From positions 1-11,958 of the forward strand of contig CAXGIQ010000037.1 of NCBI GenBank assembly GCA_964009845.1: DNA of 11,958 bases, read 5' to 3'. This document shows, in pieces, positions 1-7,017 of the stretch; position 1 is the first letter of the stretch; each line of letters opens with the position of its first letter. The notes below the pieces were generated by a model. The model worked only from the letters and a program-made list of their open reading frames with translations. It was not told where the DNA came from and did not search any database. Source of the stretch: UBA7312 sp002715345 (GTDB lineage: Bacteria > Bacteroidota > Bacteroidia > Flavobacteriales > UBA7312). The position numbers and the translations under genes were made by a program.

Positions 1-873
1 TTCTATAAGATAACTGTTAAATGCACCTCCTCCTGTTATAAGGCAGCTTCCTTCTTGAAGAGTTTTTCCTATTTGAAAAGCAGCATGTTCTGTGAAAGTG
101 TGCAGTAAATCCGGGATATTGGAATGTTGGTTGAGTAGGGGTTGGATGTATTGCTCTGCCCATTCTTTTCCTAAAGATTTAGGACCTTTTTCTTCGTAGT
201 ATGGTAGTTGGTTAAGTTGAGTAAATAGTGAGTCAATCATATTTCCTGTTTGTGCAATTGCTCCGTTTTTGTCGTAAGAATGCCCTAGTTTTTGCGCTAA
301 ATTGTTAAGAACAATATTGACAGGGCAAATATCGTATGCTTTTCGGATACTATTTTTTTGGTAAGATACATTACTGAACCCACCTAGGTTTAGGCAATAA
401 TCATAATCTTCAAAAAGCAATTGGTCTCCTATTGGAACCAAAGGAGCTCCTTGTCCGCCAAGAGAGACATCTAAAGAACGAAAATCGCAAATAACAGTTT
501 CTTGGGACTGATTTGCAATAGATTGTCCATCGCCAATTTGTAAGTTGTAGTTGCTCTCTGGTTGATGGAAAATCGTGTGTCCGTGTGAACTGATGAAATC
601 TACCTTGAGTTTATTTTTTTGGATAAAATTTTGAGCTAATTTCCCAAGGTACAATCCATATTCGATGTCTGTTTTCTGGATTACCATGTCAGAATGTTTG
701 TCTAAGCTAGATAACTGAATTCTCCATTTTTTAGGGTAAGGAATCGTATCGCATATACCAAGTTCAAATTGCCATTTTTCGTTCAGTTCAAACTCTACAT
801 AAGCCATATCTACACCATCCAACGAAGTGCCTGACATTAGTCCAATTGCACGATATTTTTCTTCCTTTTTCAT
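1..873 (-). CDS. anmK: anhydro-N-acetylmuramic acid kinase, 3' end cut by the window edge
   Basis: I translated the minus strand from the ATG at 873-871. The frame stays open for 291 residues to the window edge; family members are usually about 350-370 long, so the C-terminal part is missing. The family phosphorylates and opens 1,6-anhydro-MurNAc with ATP to give MurNAc-6-phosphate in the cytoplasm, a step in peptidoglycan recycling. Visible motifs are GLMSGTSLDGVD (residues 11-22, nucleotide-binding loop), SHGHTIFH (96-103), GGQGAPLVP (139-147), NLGGFSN (162-168), and GGGAFN (281-286, which corresponds to GGGxxN of the ASKHA-fold kinases). The catalytic aspartate matches D181 in YDICPVN, where E. 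coli AnmK has DTGPGN; I believe this variant is usual in Bacteroidota but could not check. The start fits because it lies just before the conserved N-terminal motif. The gene is divergent from the acyl-CoA dehydrogenase gene. Confidence 0.93.
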   Translation of the reverse strand, partial: MKKEEKYRAIGLMSGTSLDGVDMAYVEFELNEKWQFELGICDTIPYPKKWRIQLSSLDKHSDMVIQKTDIEYGLYLGKLAQNFIQKNKLKVDFISSHGHTIFHQPESNYNLQIGDGQSIANQSQETVICDFRSLDVSLGGQGAPLVPIGDQLLFEDYDYCLNLGGFSNVSYQKNSIRKAYDICPVNIVLNNLAQKLGHSYDKNGAIAQTGNMIDSLFTQLNQLPYYEEKGPKSLGKEWAEQYIQPLLNQHSNIPDLLHTFTEHAAFQIGKTLQEGSCLITGGGAFNSYLIE

Positions 874-880
874 CTTGCTT

Positions 881-888
881 CAAAAGTA
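881..888 (-). promoter_or_regulatory. candidate -7 element for anmK (TACTTTTG)
   Basis: On the minus strand this octamer matches the Bacteroidota -7 consensus TAnnTTTG exactly. It ends only 7 bases before the anmK ATG, so a transcript from it would be nearly leaderless. I see no well-spaced TTG -33 box: the nearest, at 917-919, is 28 bases away. Short AT-rich motifs arise by chance, so this call is weak. Confidence 0.35.
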
Positions 889-900
889 AGGGAAAAACCC

Positions 901-908
901 TATTTTTG
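901..908 (+). promoter_or_regulatory. candidate -7 element for the acyl-CoA dehydrogenase gene (TATTTTTG)
   Basis: This is an exact match to the Bacteroidota -7 consensus TAnnTTTG in the divergent gap. A TTG at 875-877 lies 23 bases upstream, at the long end of the spacing reported for flavobacterial promoters. Initiation a few bases downstream would give a leader of about 30 nucleotides before the ATG at 947. It sits 12 bases from the oppositely directed candidate for anmK. Confidence 0.5.
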
Positions 909-946
909 TACGACTTCAAAAACAAGAATACAACAATTAAAAGAAG

Positions 947-2086
947 ATGGAATTTATACTGACTGAAGAGCATAAGATGATTAGAGACGCGGCAAGAGAT
1001 TTTGCACAGACAGAATTGTTGCCAGGTGTAATTGAGCGTGATGAGACTCAAACTTTTCCTGCAGAACAAATCAAAAAGCTAAGTGAGCTAGGATTTTTAG
1101 GCATGATGGTTGACCCTAAGTATGGTGGAGCTGGAATGGATACAGTTTCTTATGTGTTGGCTATTGAAGAAATTTCTAAAGTAGATGCTTCTGCTTCGGT
1201 TATAATGTCTGTAAACAACTCTTTGGTTTGTTGGGGTCTCGAAACTTTCGGAACTGAGGAGCAAAAAGAAAAATACCTTAAGCCACTAGCTTCAGGGGAG
1301 ATTATTGGAGCGTTCTGTTTATCTGAACCAGAAGCGGGAAGTGATGCTACTTCACAAAAAACTACAGCAATAGATATGGGTGACCATTACTTATTAAATG
1401 GTACAAAAAATTGGATTACAAATGGAGGAACAGCCTCTGTTTATTTAGTGATTGCACAAACAGATTTAGATAAAGGTCATAGAGGAATCAATGCTTTGAT
1501 TGTAGAGAAAGACATGAAAGGGCTCCAAATTGGCCCAAAAGAAAATAAGTTAGGTATTCGTGGTTCTGATACACATTCTTTAATGTTTACAGATGTGAAG
1601 GTGCCAAAAGAAAATAGAATTGGTGAAGATGGATTTGGTTTCAAATTTGCTATGAAAACCTTATCAGGAGGACGTATAGGTATCGCATCTCAAGCTTTAG
1701 GTATTGCTTCTGGAGCTTATGAGTTAGCCTTACAATATTCTAAAGAGCGTAAAGCTTTCGGCAAGCTTATTTCAGAGCACCAAGCGATTAGCTTCAAGTT
1801 AGCTGATATGGCAACGGAAATAGATGCGGCAAGATTATTATGTTTGCGTGCAGCCTGGATGAAAGATAATGGCCTAAACCATGATAAAGAAGGAGCTATG
1901 GCGAAAGTGTTTGCTTCAGAAACTGCTATGAAAACCACAACAGAGGCTGTGCAAATTCATGGTGGTTATGGCTTTGTAAAAGAATACCATGTGGAGCGTT
2001 TGATGCGCGATGCTAAGATTACTCAGATTTATGAAGGAACATCTGAAATTCAGCGTATTGTAATCTCTCGTTCAGTATTGAAATAA
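947..2086 (+). CDS. short-chain (butyryl-CoA-like) acyl-CoA dehydrogenase
   Basis: This 379-residue protein has the normal length for the cytoplasmic FAD-dependent acyl-CoA dehydrogenases. These make the 2,3-double bond in acyl-CoA thioesters and pass electrons to electron-transfer flavoprotein. The helical N-terminal domain spans about residues 1-118. The middle beta domain carries the first family signature, CLSEPEAGSDATS (124-136), and the flavin-site stretch KNWITNG (154-160). The C-terminal helical domain has RKAFGK (268-273), QIHGGYGF (336-343) and YEGTSEIQR (362-370). The catalytic base should be E363, the position used in short-chain and medium-chain enzymes rather than in isovaleryl-CoA or long-chain enzymes. 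Exact chain length or a branched substrate cannot be read from sequence, so no symbol is given. The ATG follows an AAAAGAAG purine run. No fatty-acid or amino-acid degradation gene is adjacent. Confidence 0.93.
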   Translation: MEFILTEEHKMIRDAARDFAQTELLPGVIERDETQTFPAEQIKKLSELGFLGMMVDPKYGGAGMDTVSYVLAIEEISKVDASASVIMSVNNSLVCWGLETFGTEEQKEKYLKPLASGEIIGAFCLSEPEAGSDATSQKTTAIDMGDHYLLNGTKNWITNGGTASVYLVIAQTDLDKGHRGINALIVEKDMKGLQIGPKENKLGIRGSDTHSLMFTDVKVPKENRIGEDGFGFKFAMKTLSGGRIGIASQALGIASGAYELALQYSKERKAFGKLISEHQAISFKLADMATEIDAARLLCLRAAWMKDNGLNHDKEGAMAKVFASETAMKTTTEAVQIHGGYGFVKEYHVERLMRDAKITQIYEGTSEIQRIVISRSVLK

Positions 2087-2110
2087 TTCCGATTTACGCA
2101 ATTTGTGTAT

Positions 2111-2130
2111 ATTCGAAACATTAATCGAAT
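2111..2130 (+). repeat. inverted repeat ATTCGA-N8-TCGAAT upstream of the polysaccharide export gene
   Basis: Two perfect 6-base arms (2111-2116 and 2125-2130) flank an 8-base spacer, ending 10 bases before the ATG at 2141. It could be a regulator site or a weak hairpin at the ribosome entry region. The gap of 54 bases after the dehydrogenase stop has no terminator-like hairpin. Its best -7-like octamer, TATATTCG at 2108-2115, has one mismatch to TAnnTTTG and overlaps the left arm. Function is inferred only from position. Confidence 0.35.
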
Positions 2131-2140
2131 CATATTCTAG

Positions 2141-4642
2141 ATGAAAAAGATTATCCTTTATGCTTTCACAGCATTACTTTGCAGTACTGCTATAGCACAG
2201 AGTAATGCGCAAAAACAGTATATGCGTTTTGCGCCTTCCAACCTCAATGCATCCAATGTTAATCCTAGTGATATTCCTAGCGAACAAGTGCTTCGTCAGA
2301 TGGGTTTATCAGAGGCGGAAATACAGTCAGCAATGGATTTTAAATATCAAAGAGGGAAGTACCATCCAAATGCTGTAGATTCTTCTTCTTTTGATATGAA
2401 AAATGATAGAGCTATAGATTTGTACACAGCTATGGGAGGAGATACAGCTTTTTTCAATGATTCTATTCAGTATCCTATCGGGAAAATTTTTGGACAGGAT
2501 GTGTTTAGAAATAACGACTTAAACTTTTTCAATAGAGCATTTGATGTGCAGGCACCAGAAAATTATTTGCTAGGAGAAGGTGATGAGTTAACTATTTCTA
2601 TCTGGGGGATGGCTGATCATAGTGAAAGCGTAGTAGTAAATGAAAAAGGATATGTTTCTACCTCTAAGGCAGGAAGAATTTATGTTGGAGGTAAAAACTT
2701 CAAAAAAGCGAAGTCACTCATCAAAAATAGAATGGGTAATTACTACGATTTAAATCGTTCTGAATTAGATGTAACATTGAATTACTCCAGGGTGATTACA
2801 GTAAATATTGTAGGAGAAGTGTTTAATCCAGGTTCGTACACTATTCCAGCAACGAATACTGCTTTTAATGCTTTAATAGCAGCAGGAGGTCCTAGTCAAA
2901 TAGGATCGGTACGTAACATCTATTTGAGAAGAAATGGTAAAACAATTGATTCTTTAGATGTATATGCATTTTTGTTTGACCCAACAGCTTCGCAAGATCT
3001 GTTTATGCAAAACAATGATTACCTATTTGTAGCTCCAGCGGAAAGAATTGTTGAGGTAAAGGGTGCTGTTAATAGACCATATACTTATGAAGCAAAAGCA
3101 GGAGATGTTGTTGCAGACATGATTCGATATGCAGGTGGTTTTACAGCAAAAGCGTACCGTAACGGAATAGCAGTGCATCGAATTGATGAAAATAATATCA
3201 AAACATTAACAGTTGATGCTACGTCTAGTCAAAACTTACAATTAAATAGTGGAGATGAAATCGTGGTGAACTCTATTTTGGGAATTCCATCTAATGTGGT
3301 GAAAGTACATTCATCAACGGGTGTGTCTGGAGATTATGAATTTGTGCAAGGAGAAACGGTTTATGATATGATGCTTAAATCTAACTCTTTAACAGAAGAA
3401 ACTTATGTGGAAAAGGCATACTTAGTGCGTACAAAGTCAGATTTTAACAAAGAGTACATTGTGTTGGAAATTGCTAACATAATTGCAAATGCTACTTCTG
3501 CATCTAACATTACTCTTCAAGAATATGATGAGCTTTACATTTTGTCTCAAAGAGATTTTATGGATGAGTTTGAGATTGATGTAAATGGTGGTGTTCGATC
3601 GGCAGGAACTTTTCATTATGGAAAGGGGGTAACTTTAGGAGATGCTCTTTTATTAGCAGGTGGAATGGTTCAAGAATCGGCAGGCGGTAAAGTGGAAATA
3701 TCTAGAGTAGTGGATTATGATGCAGCTAAGAATCAATTGTCGCCCAAAATAGCAATTGTTCAAGCATATCCAATTACCAACGATGGACAGCTATCCGAAA
3801 ACGCATTAGCATATGAGTTGAAGCCCTACGATCAGGTTAGTGTTCGTTTGAATCCAGATTTTGAAGAAGTGAGAACGGTTCAATTGATGGGAGAGGTTAA
3901 ATTTCCAGGTACATATACATTACTATCAAGACATGAAACAGTGGCTGACTTAATTAAAAGAGCAGGAGGATTAAAATCTCATGCTGATGCTAACTCAGCA
4001 CAAATGTATCGTTGGATGACAGTTGAGAGGGAAGCAAATAATATGATTGATTTCTACGAAGATGATGAAGAAATTGTGAATGGATTTTTCTCCAATGGAA
4101 AGTTTGTACAAATTATTCCAACAACTGAAGAGGAAGAAAGTATGATGATAAAAGATAAAGAGTATGTAGATTTGTATAATCCGGTTTATCTTTATTTAGA
4201 AAAGGCTGTGAAACGCCCTAAATCCGAATATAACATAGTCCTTCAGGATAGAGATAGTATTACTATCCCAATTACTAATGATGTAGTAACCATTACAGGT
4301 GCGCTTGAGCACTTGTCAGAAAATGCAATTAGCGCTCCTTATTTTGATGGAGCACGTGCTAATTATTATGTAAATAATTTTGCAGGAGGATTCACAAAGC
4401 ATAATATTAAAGAAAATACTTATGTAGTTTATGCTTCTGGAAAGGTTAAAAAAGCAACAGATTTAGGCTTGTTTGTGTTGTATCCAAAAGTAAAACCAGG
4501 TGCAACGGTTAAAGTGACAAAGGATATTAAAATTGAGCGTCAAAAACCAGACCCGGTGGATTGGACTAGAGTGTTCGAAAGCACAATAACTAAAATTTCT
4601 GCTATAGCTTCTTTATACATTCTTTATTTATCTAGACAATAA
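2141..4642 (+). CDS. Wza-like polysaccharide export protein with Poly_export and multiple SLBB domains
   Basis: This 833-residue protein starts with a Sec signal peptide (residues 1-19, likely cut after STAIA). Its cysteine at 14 is not in a convincing lipobox. A Poly_export domain lies at about 140-214 (YLLGEGDELTISIWG, 142-156). SLBB-type repeats follow near 222-265, 304-348, 478-524 and 579-625, with two more diverged ones near 386-430 and 715-765. Good repeats share a V.G.V..PG.Y pattern followed by an AGG turn. A hydrophobic stretch near 813-830 (ISAIASLYILYL) could be the membrane-spanning C-terminus, as in Wza. The family forms the outer-membrane and periplasmic channel for capsule or exopolysaccharide. 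It is about twice the length of E. coli Wza (around 380) because of the extra repeats. Its stop shares a base with the next start, so translation is probably coupled. The substrate is unknown. Confidence 0.9.
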   Translation: MKKIILYAFTALLCSTAIAQSNAQKQYMRFAPSNLNASNVNPSDIPSEQVLRQMGLSEAEIQSAMDFKYQRGKYHPNAVDSSSFDMKNDRAIDLYTAMGGDTAFFNDSIQYPIGKIFGQDVFRNNDLNFFNRAFDVQAPENYLLGEGDELTISIWGMADHSESVVVNEKGYVSTSKAGRIYVGGKNFKKAKSLIKNRMGNYYDLNRSELDVTLNYSRVITVNIVGEVFNPGSYTIPATNTAFNALIAAGGPSQIGSVRNIYLRRNGKTIDSLDVYAFLFDPTASQDLFMQNNDYLFVAPAERIVEVKGAVNRPYTYEAKAGDVVADMIRYAGGFTAKAYRNGIAVHRIDENNIKTLTVDATSSQNLQLNSGDEIVVNSILGIPSNVVKVHSSTGVSGDYEFVQGETVYDMMLKSNSLTEETYVEKAYLVRTKSDFNKEYIVLEIANIIANATSASNITLQEYDELYILSQRDFMDEFEIDVNGGVRSAGTFHYGKGVTLGDALLLAGGMVQESAGGKVEISRVVDYDAAKNQLSPKIAIVQAYPITNDGQLSENALAYELKPYDQVSVRLNPDFEEVRTVQLMGEVKFPGTYTLLSRHETVADLIKRAGGLKSHADANSAQMYRWMTVEREANNMIDFYEDDEEIVNGFFSNGKFVQIIPTTEEEESMMIKDKEYVDLYNPVYLYLEKAVKRPKSEYNIVLQDRDSITIPITNDVVTITGALEHLSENAISAPYFDGARANYYVNNFAGGFTKHNIKENTYVVYASGKVKKATDLGLFVLYPKVKPGATVKVTKDIKIERQKPDPVDWTRVFESTITKISAIASLYILYLSRQ

Positions 4643-5712
4643 TGCAAGAGTCTAACAATTTATATGATGATGAAATTCGCTTAAAGACTGTTATTCTGAA
4701 AGTGCAAGAGTTGAAGAACGAACTTGTTTCTAGATGGAAAGTTGTTTTTATTTTCTCTACTTTGTTTGCTGTTTTAGGTGTTTTGTATGCAATGAAAAAG
4801 CAAACTACCTACAAAGCAGAATTAAATTTTGTGGTTGAGGATAATAGTAGAGGAGCGGGAACGCTTGGTAAATATTCAGGTTTAGCTTCCCAGTTTGGAT
4901 TTGATTTTGGTGGAGGTGCATCTACAACCTTTAGTGAAGGTAATATTCTTGAATTACTAACCTCAAGGAGAGTAGTGGAGGCAGCTCTTCTTTCGGAGGT
5001 TTCTATTGATGGGCAAAAGGACTTACTTATCAATTATCATACCGACTTTAATAATTATCGAGAAAAGTGGGCCGAGAAGGCACCTGATATTAAAACACTA
5101 GCCTATCATTATGATAGAAGCCGTTTCACACTTCTACATGATAGTATTTTAGCTGTAGCATGGAGAAATCTAACCGGAGACAATGTGAATGTCCAATTGG
5201 TTGATGAGTCTAATATTATTTCTGTTAGTTGTAAGTCTAAAAATGAATTGTTCGCAAAGCTTTTAGTGGAAGAGTTGGTTGCTGAGGTGAAAGAGTATTA
5301 TACACACACACAAACAGCTAAGGCAAGGCATACGCTAGATTTTATTCAAAACAGGGCAGATTCTGTATTGAATGAGCTAAAGCTAGCTGAGCTATCCTAT
5401 GCGCGTCATAGAGACTCTAATTTTGGGGTGATGCGAGCAGAGGGCTTGTTGGAGGAATTGCGCTTAAAACGAGAAGTAGAAATTTTGAATGTGATGTATG
5501 GAGAAATCATTAAAAATTTAGAGATTTCTAAAGTGACATTACTCAATCAAAAGCCTTTGATAAATGTTATTGATTCCCCTCGTTTCCCATTAGAAGTTGT
5601 TCGTTTTTCTATGTTAAAGGGCATAGTTTTATTTGCGTTTTTAGGAGCAATGCTATCTTCTATGTATGTTCTTATCGCTTATTTAATACGAGACGCTTTG
5701 GAAGTAAGTTAA
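4642..5712 (+). CDS. Wzz-like polysaccharide chain-length regulator / co-polymerase, no kinase domain
   Basis: This 356-residue inner-membrane protein has Wzz-family topology. It has a short cytoplasmic N-terminus, a first membrane helix at about 33-51, a large periplasmic part, and a second helix at about 325-348. Just before the second helix is a proline motif, SPRFPLE (312-318), typical of polysaccharide co-polymerases. Residues about 225-300 are charged and helical and may form the coiled-coil hairpin of the family. A glycine-rich stretch lies at 71-92. The cytoplasmic tail after helix 2 is only about 8 residues, so there is no tyrosine autokinase domain or tyrosine cluster like that of Wzc. 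The ATG overlaps the preceding stop as TAATG, so the pair is almost certainly co-transcribed and coupled. Such proteins set glycan length and pair with Wza-type channels. No glycosyltransferase, polymerase or flippase gene is in the window. Confidence 0.87.
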   Translation: MQESNNLYDDEIRLKTVILKVQELKNELVSRWKVVFIFSTLFAVLGVLYAMKKQTTYKAELNFVVEDNSRGAGTLGKYSGLASQFGFDFGGGASTTFSEGNILELLTSRRVVEAALLSEVSIDGQKDLLINYHTDFNNYREKWAEKAPDIKTLAYHYDRSRFTLLHDSILAVAWRNLTGDNVNVQLVDESNIISVSCKSKNELFAKLLVEELVAEVKEYYTHTQTAKARHTLDFIQNRADSVLNELKLAELSYARHRDSNFGVMRAEGLLEELRLKREVEILNVMYGEIIKNLEISKVTLLNQKPLINVIDSPRFPLEVVRFSMLKGIVLFAFLGAMLSSMYVLIAYLIRDALEVS

Positions 5713-6965
5713 AGTTTCGTTTTCAAATCTTCTAATCGAATCCCCCTAGATCCTTTTAGTAAAATAGTGCTGTCTGTAATTGGATTGGATTGAAGCCAAT
5801 TATTTAGCTTATTTGTGTTAGCGAATGATGAAAAAGAGTTTGTTGTTTTCTGAAACTCTTCACCTACTAAAAACACACTTTGAAAGTTAGATGCTTTTAA
5901 AAGTTCAACAATCTCTTGATGCTCTTGTAATGAATCATTTCCTAGTTCTAGCATATCTCCTATGATAGCGATTTTGTTTGTAGTGCTCAGATGTTGTAGA
6001 GATTCTATAGCAACACGCATACTACAAGGATTGGCATTGTAGGCATCTAAAATAAGAGTGTTTCCTTTGTTCGATTTTTCTACTTGAGATCTGTTATTAG
6101 TTGGTGTATAGTTTTCAATAGCTTTTTTACAATTTCTGATTGTTATTCCAAAATACTTCCCAATACAACAGGCTGCAGCAAGGTTTGGGTAATTGTAAGA
6201 ACCAATTAGTTGTGAGGAAATCTCAGTTTCTTCACAACTAAACTGAACGAATGGATTGGCGCTTAAGAATTTACTATTGTTACTATAAGTTGTTCGTTCT
6301 ATGTTTTTAGACAAATTGAGTAATAATTCATCTTTAGCATTGACGAATAGTTTTCCTCCATTGCTTTTGATGTAATGATACAATTCACTTTTTGTTTTAA
6401 TCACTCCTTTGTATCCACCAAAGCCTTCTAAGTGTGCTTTGCCTATATTGGTAATTATTCCAAAGTTGGGTTGTGCGATGTTGCTTAAAAATGCAATTTC
6501 ACCAGGGCGATTTGCGCCCATCTCAACAATTAAGATTTCTGTGTCTAAAGGAGTTGATAATAAGGTTAAGGGAACTCCAATATGATTATTAAAGTTGCCT
6601 TGAGTGGCTATTGTTTTATATTCTGTGTTTAACACTGCATACATCAATTCCTTGGTAGTTGTTTTTCCGTTAGTTCCAGTAATACCAATAACTGGGCAGT
6701 TTAATTGTTTTCTATGATACGTAGAGAGCTTTTGTAAGCATTCAAGAACATCATCAACTAAAATGTATTGCTTGTTTTTTTGGAATTCTTTTGAATCAAT
6801 AATGGCGTAGCTACAGCCTTCCTGAATGGCTTGCTCTGCAAACAGATTGCCATTAAAATTATCGCCTTTTAAAGCAAAAAAGATATTATCTTTTTCAATT
6901 TTTCGACTATCTGTACAAACTCCACTAGAGTTTAAAAAGATGTGATGTAATTTTTCAATTGTCAT
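5709..6965 (-). CDS. murF: UDP-N-acetylmuramoyl-tripeptide--D-alanyl-D-alanine ligase
   Basis: The cytoplasmic Mur ligase MurF adds D-Ala-D-Ala to the UDP-MurNAc tripeptide, the last cytoplasmic step of the nucleotide precursor. I chose the ATG at 6965-6963 (418 residues). The frame is open to an ATG at 7091, but that version adds 42 residues unlike the family and runs into gldJ. From 6965 the protein begins MTIEKLHHIF and then CTDSRKIEKDNIFFALKG (17-34), a normal MurF N-terminus. The ATP loop GTNGKTTT is at 97-104, followed by GNFNNHIGVPLTLL (123-136), EMGANRPGEI (148-157), NIGKAHLEGFG (173-183), GSYNYPNLAAA (255-265), DAYNANPCSM (307-316) and KGSRG (404-408), so all three Mur domains are present. 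Its stop codon interlocks with that of the converging wzz-like gene. It lies downstream of gldJ, separated by a hairpin terminator. Confidence 0.95.
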   Translation of the reverse strand: MTIEKLHHIFLNSSGVCTDSRKIEKDNIFFALKGDNFNGNLFAEQAIQEGCSYAIIDSKEFQKNKQYILVDDVLECLQKLSTYHRKQLNCPVIGITGTNGKTTTKELMYAVLNTEYKTIATQGNFNNHIGVPLTLLSTPLDTEILIVEMGANRPGEIAFLSNIAQPNFGIITNIGKAHLEGFGGYKGVIKTKSELYHYIKSNGGKLFVNAKDELLLNLSKNIERTTYSNNSKFLSANPFVQFSCEETEISSQLIGSYNYPNLAAACCIGKYFGITIRNCKKAIENYTPTNNRSQVEKSNKGNTLILDAYNANPCSMRVAIESLQHLSTTNKIAIIGDMLELGNDSLQEHQEIVELLKASNFQSVFLVGEEFQKTTNSFSSFANTNKLNNWLQSNPITDSTILLKGSRGIRLEDLKTKL

Positions 6966-6971
6966 ATTAAG

Positions 6972-7001
6972 AAAAAACCCCAAGTTTTCTTGGGGTTTTT
7001 T
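6972..7001 (-). terminator. Rho-independent terminator between gldJ and murF
   Basis: The arm 6972-6984 (AAAAAACCCCAAG) pairs perfectly with 6989-7001 across a 4-base loop, giving a 13-bp stem with four G-C pairs. On the minus strand the GC stem is followed by six Ts, then CTT, so it should end transcripts leaving gldJ, whose stop lies 16 bases upstream. The symmetric A and T tracts mean it could act in both directions. The hairpin finishes 6 bases before the murF ATG, so any read-through mRNA would hold the murF ribosome entry region within the structure. Confidence 0.85.
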
Positions 7002-7017
7002 TATAACTATAAAGGGA

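Noticed and set aside
788..1069. Minus-strand ORF of 93 residues across the anmK/dehydrogenase gap
   Set aside because: It overlaps two well-supported genes and the promoter gap, has a low-complexity hydrophobic translation and shows no family motif.
1717..1938. Minus-strand ORF of 73 residues inside the acyl-CoA dehydrogenase gene
   Set aside because: It lies wholly within a conserved coding region on the other strand and has no recognisable motif or separate leader.
2150..2185. Lipoprotein reading of the export protein through cysteine 14
   Set aside because: The residues before the cysteine (ALL) lack the small residue expected at -1, and a standard signal-peptidase site (STAIA) follows shortly after.
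4809..5033. Minus-strand ORF of 74 residues inside the wzz-like gene
   Set aside because: It is antisense to a well-supported coding frame and has no motif; it is best explained as a chance open frame.
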